Shown here in pieces: positions 18,486-27,793 of a stretch of 50,831 nt of DNA. Source of the DNA: CAYRTD01 sp964595055 (GTDB lineage Bacteria > Bacteroidota > Bacteroidia > Bacteroidales > GCA-2748055). The stretch is taken from assembly GCA_964595055.1 (NCBI GenBank), contig CAZQOV010000002.1, positions 1 to 50,831 on the forward strand. Direction: 5' to 3'. The notes under the pieces are model-generated. The model made no database searches. It had not been told where the DNA came from and worked only from the letters and a program-made list of their open reading frames with translations. The translations under genes were made by a program, and so were the position numbers. How positions within the stretch are numbered: the first letter of the stretch is position 1; each line of letters starts with the position of its first letter.

Positions 18486-18968
18486 ATGGAAACAACAATT
18501 GCTTCAAATGCTGGAAACATTGCGATCATACTGGCATATACAGGACTCGCACTTATGCTTTTACTGGCTGGTATTGGTAGTGCCATTGGTGTCTCGATGG
18601 GTGGTAATGCAGCTGTTGGCGCACTTAAGAAAAATCCCGATGAATTTGGTAAGTACATGTTATTAAGCGCATTGCCTGGCACCCAGGGATTGTATGGTTT
18701 TGCCGGATTTTTTGTGATCCATACCCAGGGTGTGATCAATGCCGGAATGACAATGGCCCAGGGAGGTGCAATCTTTGCTGCGGGCGCTGCCCTCGGTTTT
18801 GTGGGACTGTTATCTGCCCAAAAGCAGGGAGGTGTAACCTCCAATGGGATCGCCGCTATTGGTTCAGGTCATGATGTATTTGGGAATACCATGGTCCTCG
18901 CCGTATTCCCTGAACTTTACGCTATTATTGCTTTTGCGGCGACCTTCCTGATAAGTACCACATTGTAA
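18486..18968 (+). CDS. ntpK: V/A-type ATPase proteolipid subunit K, Na+-type ligands
   Basis: This 160-aa rotor proteolipid has four transmembrane helices (two fused hairpins), the V-type form. Helix 2 contains ALPGTQGLYG, giving Leu63, Thr66 and Gln67; Gln114 lies at the end of helix 3 (AQKQG), and Glu143 in helix 4 (FPELYAII). These line up with the Na+ ligands of Enterococcus hirae NtpK (Leu61, Thr64, Gln65, Gln110, Glu139). There is one carboxylate per four helices. I infer Na+ rather than H+ transport. A GAAAGGAAA stretch precedes the ATG, and a strong terminator follows the gene. Confidence 0.95.
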   Translation: METTIASNAGNIAIILAYTGLALMLLLAGIGSAIGVSMGGNAAVGALKKNPDEFGKYMLLSALPGTQGLYGFAGFFVIHTQGVINAGMTMAQGGAIFAAGAALGFVGLLSAQKQGGVTSNGIAAIGSGHDVFGNTMVLAVFPELYAIIAFAATFLISTTL

Positions 18969-19002
18969 ACGTTTTTTATTCGTAGTAGATAATTTAGAGT
19001 TG

Positions 19003-19035
19003 AATCCGGGTGGTTTGTGCTATCCGGATTTTTTT
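19003..19035 (+). terminator. Rho-independent terminator of the V-ATPase operon
   Basis: AATCCGG (19003-19009) pairs with CCGGATT (19024-19030) around a 14-base loop and runs straight into a T-rich tract (to 19035). It lies 34 bases after the subunit K stop and separates the ATPase operon from the two-component genes. Confidence 0.8.
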
Positions 19036-19216
19036 ATGGAAAAAATTTTTCAAATTGACTGGCCTGCACAATAGCGAAAAATTCGGAGTATTTTACAAAT
19101 CCAATTTTGCCGATCCAAATTAAACGTCTTTTCAGGCTACCAGAATATGCCAAATTTTGTACCTTAGGTCCCTCGTTTCATTGTTATATACCTTGAAATC
19201 AGTTTCTAAATCACTC

Positions 19217-20476
19217 ATGGGCCTGAAAAGAAATATCCTTTTAAAAAGAACGGTAATTATCAGCCTTGTTGCTTTCAGTGTGCTGATTACTATCGGTATC
19301 GCTCTTGTTTTCAGAAGCAGTATAAAACGGGATTCCCGGCATATCCGGTTCGTAAGCCTGGCAGCAGATGTGGAAACCGAAATTCTCAAAACAAGGATCA
19401 GCCTGGATCAGATACCCCTCGGAAATTCTCCAAATTCTTTAAGCGAACTCGAAGACCGGCTTGATACAGTGAGATTGTTACTTACCGAATTACATTCCCT
19501 TATTTATACCAATTATAAGCCTTATGTTACCCAAAGGAATGTATTCGATTTCAGTGCCCAGTATGATAGCATCCTTTTCCAAATGAACAAAATTGAAGAT
19601 CGGGTCAGGAATTGGTCTCCCGGCCATGATCCCCTGGCCGATGCTCGTCTTTTTGACTTTTTCAATACATTTATTCTGAGTTACAAGAAATATGAAACCC
19701 ATCTTCCGAACTTGCTATTGATGGATAATTCCCGGTATAAACTGGAGATCCTGGTAATTGTTTTGCTTAACCTTATCCTTATTTTACTGGCCGGGTATAT
19801 CATCAACCGCCTGATTAATCAGTTGATACAGGCTGACCGAAATGTTGTCAGGAAAACTATCGATGTAGAAAAACGGGAAAGAGAGAGAATTGCCGCTGAT
19901 TTACACGACGGTTTGGGAGCCATTTTATCGGGATTGATTATACACATCCAGGTTTTGGAGAAAGAATATAAGGATAATCCGCAGCTTAGCGGACAATTAA
20001 AGTATTTGAATTCACTTTCGAATAATGCTATAAAAAGCATAGAAGATGCCATAAATAATCTTAACCCTTCACACCTGTCAAGATACGGACTGGTAAAGAG
20101 CTTGCAGAGAATTATAGATGAGCTCAACCAGCTTGGGAAAACTCAATTCTCCATCGATGCCCGGGATTTGGATCTGAAATTACAGGAAAGCAATGAACTT
20201 TTATTGTTCAGAATTTGTAATGAATTATTGAACAATGCACTTAAGCATTCAGAAGCTGCCCATGCACAATTTATCTTTTATAATATCAAAAAGGAATTTC
20301 ACCTGAAGTACCAGGATGATGGCATAGGTTTTTCCATGGACTCACTTTCACCGGAAGACGAACGTGGAGGCCTGTACAATTTAATTCGCCGGGTGGAATC
20401 GATGGAAGGTAATTTCAGAATAAACAGTGAACCCGGTGAAGGTGTGGAAATAGAAATTATTTTAAATTTGAGCTAG
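19217..20476 (+). CDS. NarL-type sensor histidine kinase
   Basis: This 419-aa membrane kinase has a transmembrane helix near residues 11-32, a periplasmic sensor region of about 145 residues without recognised domain, a second helix near 177-200, and a HisKA_3 dimerisation domain with the phospho-acceptor His230 in ERERIAADLHDGLGA. The HATPase domain shows ICNELLNNALKHSEA (N box) and DDGIGFSMD. An upstream TTG start at 19157 would add 20 residues without family support, so I prefer the ATG at 19217. The response regulator gene follows after 16 bases; together they form a two-component system with unknown signal. Confidence 0.92.
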   Translation: MGLKRNILLKRTVIISLVAFSVLITIGIALVFRSSIKRDSRHIRFVSLAADVETEILKTRISLDQIPLGNSPNSLSELEDRLDTVRLLLTELHSLIYTNYKPYVTQRNVFDFSAQYDSILFQMNKIEDRVRNWSPGHDPLADARLFDFFNTFILSYKKYETHLPNLLLMDNSRYKLEILVIVLLNLILILLAGYIINRLINQLIQADRNVVRKTIDVEKRERERIAADLHDGLGAILSGLIIHIQVLEKEYKDNPQLSGQLKYLNSLSNNAIKSIEDAINNLNPSHLSRYGLVKSLQRIIDELNQLGKTQFSIDARDLDLKLQESNELLLFRICNELLNNALKHSEAAHAQFIFYNIKKEFHLKYQDDGIGFSMDSLSPEDERGGLYNLIRRVESMEGNFRINSEPGEGVEIEIILNLS

Positions 20477-20492
20477 GGAGACGCTAACCATT

Positions 20493-21152
20493 ATGGAAGG
20501 AAAAATTGATCTGCTCGTTGTTGATGACCATAAGATCTTCAGGGATGGTCTGAAACTGTTGTTGTCCCATTTTAACTTTGTTGGGGAAATTTTTGAAGCT
20601 TCCAATGGCAAGGAATTTTTGGACCTTCTGGACAGGCATGATCCGGATATCGTTTTGATGGATATTAATATGCCGGTAATGGGGGGCATAGAGGCTACGC
20701 GGGAAGCCTTAGACAGATATCCCGACCTCAAGGTAATTGTACTTACTACTTTTCATGATGAAGATTATGTAGAACAGATGATGATCATGGGAGTGGAAGG
20801 TTACATGCTCAAAAGAAGCACACCGGATGAATTTGAAGCAGCCTTGAAAAGAGTACAAATGGGCGGTAATTATTTTTCTGATGAAATTGTAAAAACTGTG
20901 GCAAAAAACCTTCAACGGATTCGAAATGAGGCTGAAAAAAAATCTTCATTGCCCTCATTTACCCAAAGAGAAAGAGAAGTCCTCGACCTTATCTGTCAGG
21001 GCTATAATAATGAACAAATTGCTGACCTGATCCATGTAAGTTCTAAAACCGTGGAAAAACACAAAAGCAATCTCTTTCAGAAGACGGATACCAATAATAC
21101 GGTGAATTTGATTATTTATGCCTTTAAAAATGGGCTGGCGGAGGTCGGGTGA
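20493..21152 (+). CDS. LuxR/NarL-family response regulator
   Basis: This 219-aa regulator pairs with the kinase just upstream. The receiver domain has acidic residues Asp11-Asp12, phospho-acceptor Asp57 in VLMDINMPVMGG and the conserved lysine in GYMLKRS. The GerE/LuxR helix-turn-helix lies at about residues 148-212 (FTQREREVLDLICQGYNNEQ, then SSKTVEKHKSNLFQK). It should bind DNA as a phospho-dimer. Target genes cannot be told, and nothing links the pair to the V-ATPase operon except adjacency. Confidence 0.95.
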   Translation: MEGKIDLLVVDDHKIFRDGLKLLLSHFNFVGEIFEASNGKEFLDLLDRHDPDIVLMDINMPVMGGIEATREALDRYPDLKVIVLTTFHDEDYVEQMMIMGVEGYMLKRSTPDEFEAALKRVQMGGNYFSDEIVKTVAKNLQRIRNEAEKKSSLPSFTQREREVLDLICQGYNNEQIADLIHVSSKTVEKHKSNLFQKTDTNNTVNLIIYAFKNGLAEVG

Positions 21153-21211
21153 TTTTAGTTTATACAATGGGAGTGGGGGATGGAGGACGATTGGGGTTCA
21201 GAGGTTATAAG

Positions 21212-21444
21212 AAGTTATGCAGTTGTGCGGTTATGCAGTTGTGAGTCTACTCAGAAAACTAGTCTTTCGGCATTTTGTGAAAGTTAGTTATTCTTTAGTA
21301 TGATTGTAATTCAGTATTTTAATTTGTGCGAATTTGTGTTCCCATTTGTGTCCATTCCTGCCCGCCGAGGCGCAGGTCAAAGTATTGGCAGGCGGGTGTG
21401 GATAATTGACTTTTCGAAGTGGACTCACAACCGCACAACCATAA
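21212..21444. repeat. Intergenic repeat cluster with inverted GTTATGCAGTTGTG words
   Basis: AGTTATGCAGTTGTG occurs in imperfect tandem at 21213-21246, ending GTGAGTC. The inverted counterpart GACTCACAACCGCACAACC starts at 21422. Between them lie the TTTGTG-rich run (21323-21352) and the GC-rich palindrome CCTGCCCGCC...GGCAGGCGGG (21357-21396), which stands out from the AT-rich surroundings. The 333-base gap between the convergent response-regulator and mpl genes holds no convincing gene. Confidence 0.5.
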
Positions 21445-21485
21445 AGTATTGCCATCGAAACCCTGCACTCCGGAATCAAAACAAA

Positions 21486-22832
21486 CTACAAAAACGAAGA
21501 AATATCCACTCCCCCAAGATTTCCCGATGACATTATAAGGATTACCGTATTTTCTTCCTTCAGCTTTTCCGCAACATCATTTTCCAGAACTTTTGGATCA
21601 GTGATGACTTTCAGTCCTGTTTTTTCAAAACTTTCATAAATAAACTGGGGATCAATTTCAGGAAGTTTTTTGTGTTTTACCACTTCAGGATTAAAAAAAA
21701 CGTATGCTTCATCAGCGGGTTCAAGGCTTCCTTTATACCGGGGGATGAATTCTTTGTTCAGGCTGCTGAATGTGTGAAGTTCCAGGAAGACAATTAATTT
21801 TTTTTCCGAATAGTTTTCTTTAAATCCTGCAACAGTTGCACTAACCTTGGATGGTGCATGCGCAAAATCCATGAACAGCATTTTGTTTTTATCCTCATAG
21901 ATCAGTTCCTGTCGTTTGGCCGCTCCACGAAAGCTTTCCATGCTTTGCATAAAGGCTGATGATTCTATACCCAGTGCCTGACAAATTTTGAGGGCTCCTG
22001 AAAGATTTTCAATGTTATATCTCCCGATAAGCCTGGTTTCGAGTGTCGTGCCCTTATGAATTATTTCCGTTCCTGAAGAAGTGATCCGGTAAGGAATTGC
22101 ATAATAGGGAAAGGCTTTTGCATGAAAATTTGCTTCTTTTATGATCCCGAAGAGTTCATTATCTCCTTCATAATAAAAGATTGTTCCGTCCGGATCAGTC
22201 ATTTTTACCAGTTCAGCAAATTGTTGTTTATATAATTCGTAATCGGGAAATACATTCATATGATCCCAGGCAATACCGGTAATGAGGGTAATATGTGGTT
22301 TGTAGTGTGCAAATTTGGGACGTGAATCAATGGGAGAACTCAGGTATTCATCTCCTTCGAATACCGCGATCTCCGAGTCTTTATGCAATCCAACCATGGT
22401 CTCGAATCCCTCAAGCTGAGATCCTACCATATAATCGAACGATATTTCCAGGTCTCTCAGCACATGCATTACCATGGACGTTATGGTGGTTTTCCCATGG
22501 CTTCCGGCAATTACTACGCGCTTTTTGTTTTTTGTTTGCTCATAAAGGTATTCGGGGAAGGAATATATTTTAATATTCAGCTCCTGTGCCCTTTTTAATT
22601 CGGGATTATTCTTTCTGGCATGCATTCCCAGAATTACTGCATCGGTTTCTTTGTTTATCTTTTCCGGAAACCAGCCCCATTCGGGTGGCAGTAGTCCGTA
22701 TCTATGCAGCCTGCTTTTTGAAGGATCGAAAATCTCATCATCGGAACCTGTTATTTCATAGCCTTTTTTGAACAAGGCAATCGCAAGATTGTGCATAACC
22801 GCACCACCAATAGCAATAAAGTGGATCTTCAT
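21486..22832 (-). CDS. mpl: Mpl: UDP-MurNAc:tripeptide ligase (peptidoglycan recycling)
   Basis: This 448-aa Mur-ligase-family enzyme joins L-Ala-gamma-D-Glu-meso-DAP to UDP-N-acetylmuramate, reusing recycled wall peptide. The N-terminal Rossmann-like motif MKIHFIAIGGAVMHNLAIAL is typical of Mpl/MurC, and the ATP-binding loop GSHGKTT is at 110-116. DFAHAPSKVSATV matches the C-terminal domain linker. I start at 22832, because an in-frame ATG 19 codons upstream adds residues outside the family. It lies downstream of a heptanucleotide repeat and a small membrane-protein gene on the same strand. The specificity call (Mpl rather than MurC) rests on overall resemblance. Confidence 0.9.
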   Translation of the reverse strand: MKIHFIAIGGAVMHNLAIALFKKGYEITGSDDEIFDPSKSRLHRYGLLPPEWGWFPEKINKETDAVILGMHARKNNPELKRAQELNIKIYSFPEYLYEQTKNKKRVVIAGSHGKTTITSMVMHVLRDLEISFDYMVGSQLEGFETMVGLHKDSEIAVFEGDEYLSSPIDSRPKFAHYKPHITLITGIAWDHMNVFPDYELYKQQFAELVKMTDPDGTIFYYEGDNELFGIIKEANFHAKAFPYYAIPYRITSSGTEIIHKGTTLETRLIGRYNIENLSGALKICQALGIESSAFMQSMESFRGAAKRQELIYEDKNKMLFMDFAHAPSKVSATVAGFKENYSEKKLIVFLELHTFSSLNKEFIPRYKGSLEPADEAYVFFNPEVVKHKKLPEIDPQFIYESFEKTGLKVITDPKVLENDVAEKLKEENTVILIMSSGNLGGVDISSFL

Positions 22833-22935
22833 AAAGCAAAAGTTTATAATGTTGGTACTTGCTAGTTGAATGTGCTGTATTTCTTGCAAAATTCAGCAAA
22901 AGGAGATTTTCTAAAAGGTCATTCAAAGTTAACTT

Positions 22936-23047
22936 ACACCGTTCACCGATCACCGATCACCGCTCACCGCTCACCCTTCACCGCTCACCGCTCACCGTTT
23001 ACCGTTTACCGTTTACCGTTCACCGTTCACCGCTCACCGTTCACCGT
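22936..23047. repeat. Tandem heptanucleotide repeat (TCACCGn)16
   Basis: Sixteen consecutive 7-base units, mostly TCACCGC, TCACCGT, TCACCGA or TTACCGT, run without a break. The array begins with ACACCGT and includes one degenerate unit (TCACCCT). It fills most of the gap between the small membrane protein gene and mpl, and supplies the last codons and stop of the former. It has no spacers, so it is a microsatellite-like array and not a CRISPR. Confidence 0.95.
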
Positions 23048-23431
23048 ATCCTCCTCCAGCTTCTCAGCCTTCTTTTCCAGTTCTTTCAGTCTCTCTTTGG
23101 TGTTCATTTCATCCGGTTTGTCAGGAGTTACTTCAGGTGGGGAAATGATCAGGGTTTCAGTCTCTGTTTTTTGGGCAGCAGATATGGTCCATACCAGACT
23201 AAAAATGGCTCCAAGGATCGCAATGATAAGAATTGTGAGTGCCATTTGCCTGGGTCCGCCTGCCCTGCGGGCTTCGAAAAATGCTGCGAAGGCCAGTATA
23301 GCAGAAATAACGGCAATGATAGATCCCAGTATGGAATTATGCATGTAAAAAGTTATCAGAAAAGCCACTGCAAGCATTAACAAGCTTAGGATTGCGAGGC
23401 CGGAGCCCTGAGTAGAATTTTCTTTACGCAT
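23027..23431 (-). CDS. Small hypothetical membrane protein with acidic tail
   Basis: This 134-aa protein has three hydrophobic segments (about residues 12-32, 34-53 and 63-85) followed by a charged, helical cytosolic or periplasmic tail (RLKELEKKAEKLEED). The family is not recognised; it resembles short DUF4190-like membrane proteins in layout only. The final codons (VNGER and stop) lie inside the heptanucleotide repeat array, so repeat expansion or contraction would change the C-terminus. It lies between the methylmalonyl-CoA mutase genes and mpl on the same strand. Confidence 0.7.
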   Translation of the reverse strand: MRKENSTQGSGLAILSLLMLAVAFLITFYMHNSILGSIIAVISAILAFAAFFEARRAGGPRQMALTILIIAILGAIFSLVWTISAAQKTETETLIISPPEVTPDKPDEMNTKERLKELEKKAEKLEEDTVNGER

Positions 23432-23482
23432 AAATTAAGATTAACAAATTCTTTATATTCAGCTAATATAAAAAGAAATCCA

Positions 23483-25639
23483 TTATTCTTTTATGCTGGC
23501 TATCAGAATTTCCAGAATCTTTTTTGCAGCCACTGATATGGATGTTCCGGGACCAAAAATAGCCACAACACCGGCATTGTATAGGAAGTCATAATCCTGA
23601 GTGGGGATAACCCCCCCGGCAACAACCATAATATCCTCCCGGTCGAGTTTTTTAAGTTCTTCAATTACCTGGGGGATTAATGTTTTATGTCCTGCGGCCA
23701 GGCTGGAAACGCCCAGTACATGCACGTCATTTTCCACAGCCTGGCGGGCAGCTTCTGCAGGGGTTTGGAACAGAGGGCCAATATCCACATCAAAACCAAT
23801 ATCTGCATAACCGGTGGATACCACTTTTGCTCCACGATCATGTCCGTCCTGTCCCATTTTGGCGATCATAATCCTGGGTTGTCTTCCTTCAAGGGCAGCA
23901 AATTCTTCCGTGAGTTCCCTGGCTCTTTTAAAATTTGTATCCTGCGCCGATTCGGAAGAATAAACGCCCGAAATTGAGCGGATTACCGCTTTATACCTCC
24001 CACTTACTTTTTCAATTGCGTAAGAGATTTCTCCAAGGGTAGCTCTTTTCTTAGCTGCTTCGACCGATAACTCCAGGAGGTTTGCTTCACCGGTTTCTAC
24101 TGCTTTTGTTATTGCCTCAAGAGCATTATCCACCTCTGCCTGGTTCCTTTCTGCTTTGAGTTTATTGATCCTTTTAATCTGTGCTTCCCGAACGGCAGTG
24201 TTATCAACCTCAAGAATATCAATTGGATCTTCTTTGTTCAGCCTGAATTTATTAATACCCACAATGGTATCCTTTCGCGAATCAATTCTGGCCTGTTTTC
24301 TTGCGGCTGCTTCTTCAATTCTCATTTTTGGCAAGCCCGTTTCAATTGCTTTTGCCATCCCGCCAAGTTTTTCAACTTCTTCAATCAGCGTCCAGGCTTT
24401 TTCTGCAATCTCTTTGGTTAGGGTTTCTATGTAATACGATCCTGCCCATGGATCCACCGATTTTGTAATTCCGGTTTCTTCCTGAAGATAGATCTGTGTA
24501 TTTCTGGCAATCCTGGCTGAGAAATCTGTGGGGAGTGCTATAGCTTCATCCAGTGCATTGGTGTGAAGAGACTGGGTATGCCCCAGAGCTGCTGCCATGG
24601 CTTCCACACATGTTCTTGCTACATTGTTGAAGGGATCCTGCTCGGTCAAACTCCATCCTGAAGTCTGCGAGTGAGTCCTCAAAGCCATGGATTTCGGATT
24701 CTTAGGATTAAATTTCTTAACGATCTTTGCCCAAAGCATTCGTGCAGCACGCATCTTGGCGATTTCCATGAAGTGGTTCATCCCAATCGCCCAGAAAAAT
24801 GAAAGACGGGGGGCAAAGGCATCAATATCTATTCCTGCCTCGATTCCGGTACGGATGTATTCCAATCCGTCGGCAAGTGTATAGGCCAGTTCAATATCGG
24901 CAGTTGCTCCTGCTTCCTGCATGTGATAGCCGGAGATACTGATGCTGTTGAAACGGGGCATATTCTTCGAAGTGTATTCGAAAATGTCGGCAATAATCTT
25001 CATGGAGGTTTCAGGCGGATAAATATATGTATTCCTTACCATGAACTCCTTGAGAATATCATTTTGTATTGTACCTGTAAGCTCCCCGAGTTTTGCACCC
25101 TGCTCAAGAGCGGTAACAATATAGAAAGCCATAACCGGGAGCACAGCACCATTCATGGTCATCGATACCGACATTTTATTCAAAGGGATCTCATCAAAAA
25201 GGATCTTCATGTCAAGGATAGAGTCGATTGCTACACCGGCTTTGCCAACATCTCCCTCTACACGTTCATGGTCTGAATCGTAACCGCGATGGGTAGCAAG
25301 ATCAAAAGCAACCGATAGCCCTTTCTGTCCGGCAGCCAGGTTCCTTTTATAAAAAGCATTCGATTCTTCAGCTGTTGAGAATCCGGCATATTGTCTTATT
25401 GTCCACGGACGCATAACATACATGGTAGAGTAAGGACCTCTTAAAAAAGGAGGAAGACCTGCAGCATATTCGAGATGCTCCATATTCCTAAGGTCTTCTC
25501 GGGTATATACCGGTTTCACAAGAATATGTTCAGGGGTTTCCCAATCCTTTTCAATCAGGTTATCCTTTTCCCATTGTTTGATATCTTTTTTTTCAGGTGC
25601 TCCTGATTTGAAATTTATATTTTTAAAATCTGGCTTCAT
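23483..25639 (-). CDS. mutB: Methylmalonyl-CoA mutase, large (catalytic, B12-binding) subunit
   Basis: This 718-aa subunit interconverts methylmalonyl-CoA and succinyl-CoA with adenosylcobalamin, part of propionate formation or breakdown. The TIM-barrel part includes RPWTIRQYAGFSTAEESN and the C-terminal cobalamin domain has the DGHDRG motif with cobalt-ligating His600, then GVSSLAAGHKTL. I chose the ATG at 25639 because the in-frame ATG at 25675 lies within the end of the small-subunit gene and AGAAG precedes 25639. It follows the small-subunit gene by 13 bases. The meaB-type chaperone and the epimerase are not in the window. Confidence 0.96.
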   Translation of the reverse strand: MKPDFKNINFKSGAPEKKDIKQWEKDNLIEKDWETPEHILVKPVYTREDLRNMEHLEYAAGLPPFLRGPYSTMYVMRPWTIRQYAGFSTAEESNAFYKRNLAAGQKGLSVAFDLATHRGYDSDHERVEGDVGKAGVAIDSILDMKILFDEIPLNKMSVSMTMNGAVLPVMAFYIVTALEQGAKLGELTGTIQNDILKEFMVRNTYIYPPETSMKIIADIFEYTSKNMPRFNSISISGYHMQEAGATADIELAYTLADGLEYIRTGIEAGIDIDAFAPRLSFFWAIGMNHFMEIAKMRAARMLWAKIVKKFNPKNPKSMALRTHSQTSGWSLTEQDPFNNVARTCVEAMAAALGHTQSLHTNALDEAIALPTDFSARIARNTQIYLQEETGITKSVDPWAGSYYIETLTKEIAEKAWTLIEEVEKLGGMAKAIETGLPKMRIEEAAARKQARIDSRKDTIVGINKFRLNKEDPIDILEVDNTAVREAQIKRINKLKAERNQAEVDNALEAITKAVETGEANLLELSVEAAKKRATLGEISYAIEKVSGRYKAVIRSISGVYSSESAQDTNFKRARELTEEFAALEGRQPRIMIAKMGQDGHDRGAKVVSTGYADIGFDVDIGPLFQTPAEAARQAVENDVHVLGVSSLAAGHKTLIPQVIEELKKLDREDIMVVAGGVIPTQDYDFLYNAGVVAIFGPGTSISVAAKKILEILIASIKE

Positions 25640-25652
25640 GATTTCTTCTTTT

Positions 25653-27518
25653 TTACTTGATTCCCAATTTGGCATTAAAAGCTTTCAATTCTTTCAGTAC
25701 ATTCGATTTTACATGAATGAAATGTTCAATGCCTTCCGCTTTGAGCTTTTCAATGTCATCTTTCGGATAACCGGCAACGACCAGGATTGCATCTTTACTT
25801 ATTTTAACGGCCTGGTCGACCATTGCCGTGTATTCTTCATCGCTACTGCATAGGACAATGATATCAGCATTTGCACCTTTTGCAGCTTTCATGCCTTCTT
25901 CAACACTTTCAAAACCTATATTGTCAATGATATTATAACCTGCGCAGGCAAAGAATCCGGATGCAAATCCTGCTCGTGCTTTTCTCCATGTCGGATTGCC
26001 ATAGGTAAGAAGAAAAACTACAGGAATATTGCCAGATCTTTCAACCTTTAACCTGAGATCTTCGAAAGCCATTGCCCCCCTGTATCTTTCAAATTTTTCT
26101 ACCCCATTGGCACCTTTTTCTTCATTGGTATCGAAAGCGATCTGGGGCTTAAAATCCTCGTGAATGACCTCAGTTGAATTGGGATACCGGTTTGTACCAA
26201 GCAGGACTTCACGACCTGTGGCAATGTCCATATCTCTTTGTCTTGCCGTCTCCTTCAACATATTCTGTATATAACCTTTTTTCATGGCTTCGGTGTACCC
26301 TCCATGTTCCTCTATTTCCAGGAATATTTTCCATGCTTCTTCGGCTACTGAATTTGTCAAATTTTCAATATAGTAGGAGCCTCCAGCCGGATCTACCACT
26401 TTGTTAAGATGTGCTTCTTCTTTTAGTATAATCTGGGTATTCCTGGCTATCCGCTCTGAAAACTCAACCGTTTCCCGGAATGGTTTGTCAAAAGGAACAA
26501 CGGTCAGGGAATTGGTTCCTCCAAGTGCTGCCGACATACTTTCTGTTGTGGCACGCAGCATGTTTACGTATGGGTCATAAATGGTCTGGTTCCATTCAGA
26601 TGTGGTATTATGAATATAAACCCTGAAGGAGCGTTCTTTATCCGGTTCCCAGGAACGAATCAAATGGGCGAAGAGCATCCTTGCTGCCCTGTTTTTAGCT
26701 ATTTCCATGAAATAGGATGAGCCAGTGGCAAAATTAAACTGGAACAGGGGGGCTATTTCATCAATTGAGAAACCCTTCTCTGTGAGCCTGTCTGCATATT
26801 CAGCAACCTGCGAAAGTGATACCCCCAGCTCCTGAATAACAGATCCACCAGCATTATGCACATATTCACCATTGATGGTAAGTAGTTTTAAAAACGGCAA
26901 TATTGTAAGTGTTTTAGGTATAGTTTTGGCAATTAGTTTTATTTCATCCTCCAGTATGTTTTGAAATTTGCCGTTTTGATTAAGGTATCCGAGTGGATCC
27001 ATGCTGACAGATCCCATGATCCGTTCACCTTCAATATTTTTCTCTTCCACAACGGCAAGAAGATAGTTGATAATGGCCGTTGAATTTTTTGAGGTGATAA
27101 AGTGAACATATATACACTCGAAAAAGATTCCTTCCAATAGCTGATCAAAATCGAGCCTGGTAAATTCCAGTTCATCGGGAATTATAAAAGCAAGGGCAGT
27201 AGCACCTCTGTTAAGAGCATGACGAGCTTTTTTATTGGCTTTTTCAGTAGTTTTTACCACTATATCTTCCCTTATCTCCCAATCGTTAAGTTGTATTTTA
27301 TTCGAACGGGTATAAGGAAATTCATTGGGAAGTGAATCCAGGTATTCAAGACCTTTTATATCTTCACTATGATAATAGGGGCGGATGTCAATGCCTTCCT
27401 TGGTTGTCGTTATCAGTTTCTTGTAAGGTGCACCTTTAAGGTCCTGCTGTATTTTATCTTCCCACTCCTGCTTCGAAACAGGAGGAAATTCCCCGAAAAG
27501 CTTCTTTGCGTTGTTCAT
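25653..27518 (-). CDS. mutA: Methylmalonyl-CoA mutase, small (structural) subunit
   Basis: This 621-aa subunit is homologous to the large one but degenerate. The TIM-barrel part retains NTTSEWNQTIYDPYVNMLR and AGGSYYIENLT, while the C-terminal cobalamin-binding domain lacks DxHxxG; the equivalent loop reads LTYGNPTWRKARAGF. It therefore stabilises the heterodimer without binding B12. I start at 27518 (MNNAKKLFG), because the nine extra residues from an upstream ATG are not family-like. It is the promoter-proximal gene of the mutA-mutB pair. Confidence 0.95.
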   Translation of the reverse strand: MNNAKKLFGEFPPVSKQEWEDKIQQDLKGAPYKKLITTTKEGIDIRPYYHSEDIKGLEYLDSLPNEFPYTRSNKIQLNDWEIREDIVVKTTEKANKKARHALNRGATALAFIIPDELEFTRLDFDQLLEGIFFECIYVHFITSKNSTAIINYLLAVVEEKNIEGERIMGSVSMDPLGYLNQNGKFQNILEDEIKLIAKTIPKTLTILPFLKLLTINGEYVHNAGGSVIQELGVSLSQVAEYADRLTEKGFSIDEIAPLFQFNFATGSSYFMEIAKNRAARMLFAHLIRSWEPDKERSFRVYIHNTTSEWNQTIYDPYVNMLRATTESMSAALGGTNSLTVVPFDKPFRETVEFSERIARNTQIILKEEAHLNKVVDPAGGSYYIENLTNSVAEEAWKIFLEIEEHGGYTEAMKKGYIQNMLKETARQRDMDIATGREVLLGTNRYPNSTEVIHEDFKPQIAFDTNEEKGANGVEKFERYRGAMAFEDLRLKVERSGNIPVVFLLTYGNPTWRKARAGFASGFFACAGYNIIDNIGFESVEEGMKAAKGANADIIVLCSSDEEYTAMVDQAVKISKDAILVVAGYPKDDIEKLKAEGIEHFIHVKSNVLKELKAFNAKLGIK

Positions 27519-27793
27519 AATCCTATGCTTTATTTGAAACTGCAAAGAAAATGAATTTCAGGGAAATGGGGAAATGATATTTGTCAAATGTGCAAGGAAT
27601 ATTTGGGGAGAGCCATACCCGAGGTGTCCGGAACGGTTGTTTCTGCAGTCTCGCCAATTAATCTTATACCTGAAAGTTTTGAAACCTCATGAATCAAACC
27701 CTGAATTTTGAAATGTCACTTAAGGTTTACCGCTTTCTCAACACAGGTAATACAGGTTAAAATTAAGGTCACAAACAATCACCGTCACAGCGC

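Noticed and set aside
19157..19216. TTG start for the histidine kinase
   Set aside because: The extra 20 residues are unlike the kinase N-terminus, and the ATG at 19217 directly precedes the first membrane helix.
22936..23047. CRISPR array
   Set aside because: The units are seven bases, contiguous and without spacers, and no cas gene is near.
22859..23380. Plus-strand frames with HRSPLTVHRSPFTV-like repeats
   Set aside because: The repeats are a translation of the heptanucleotide array read in an unnatural strand; no start site, signal or homology supports it.
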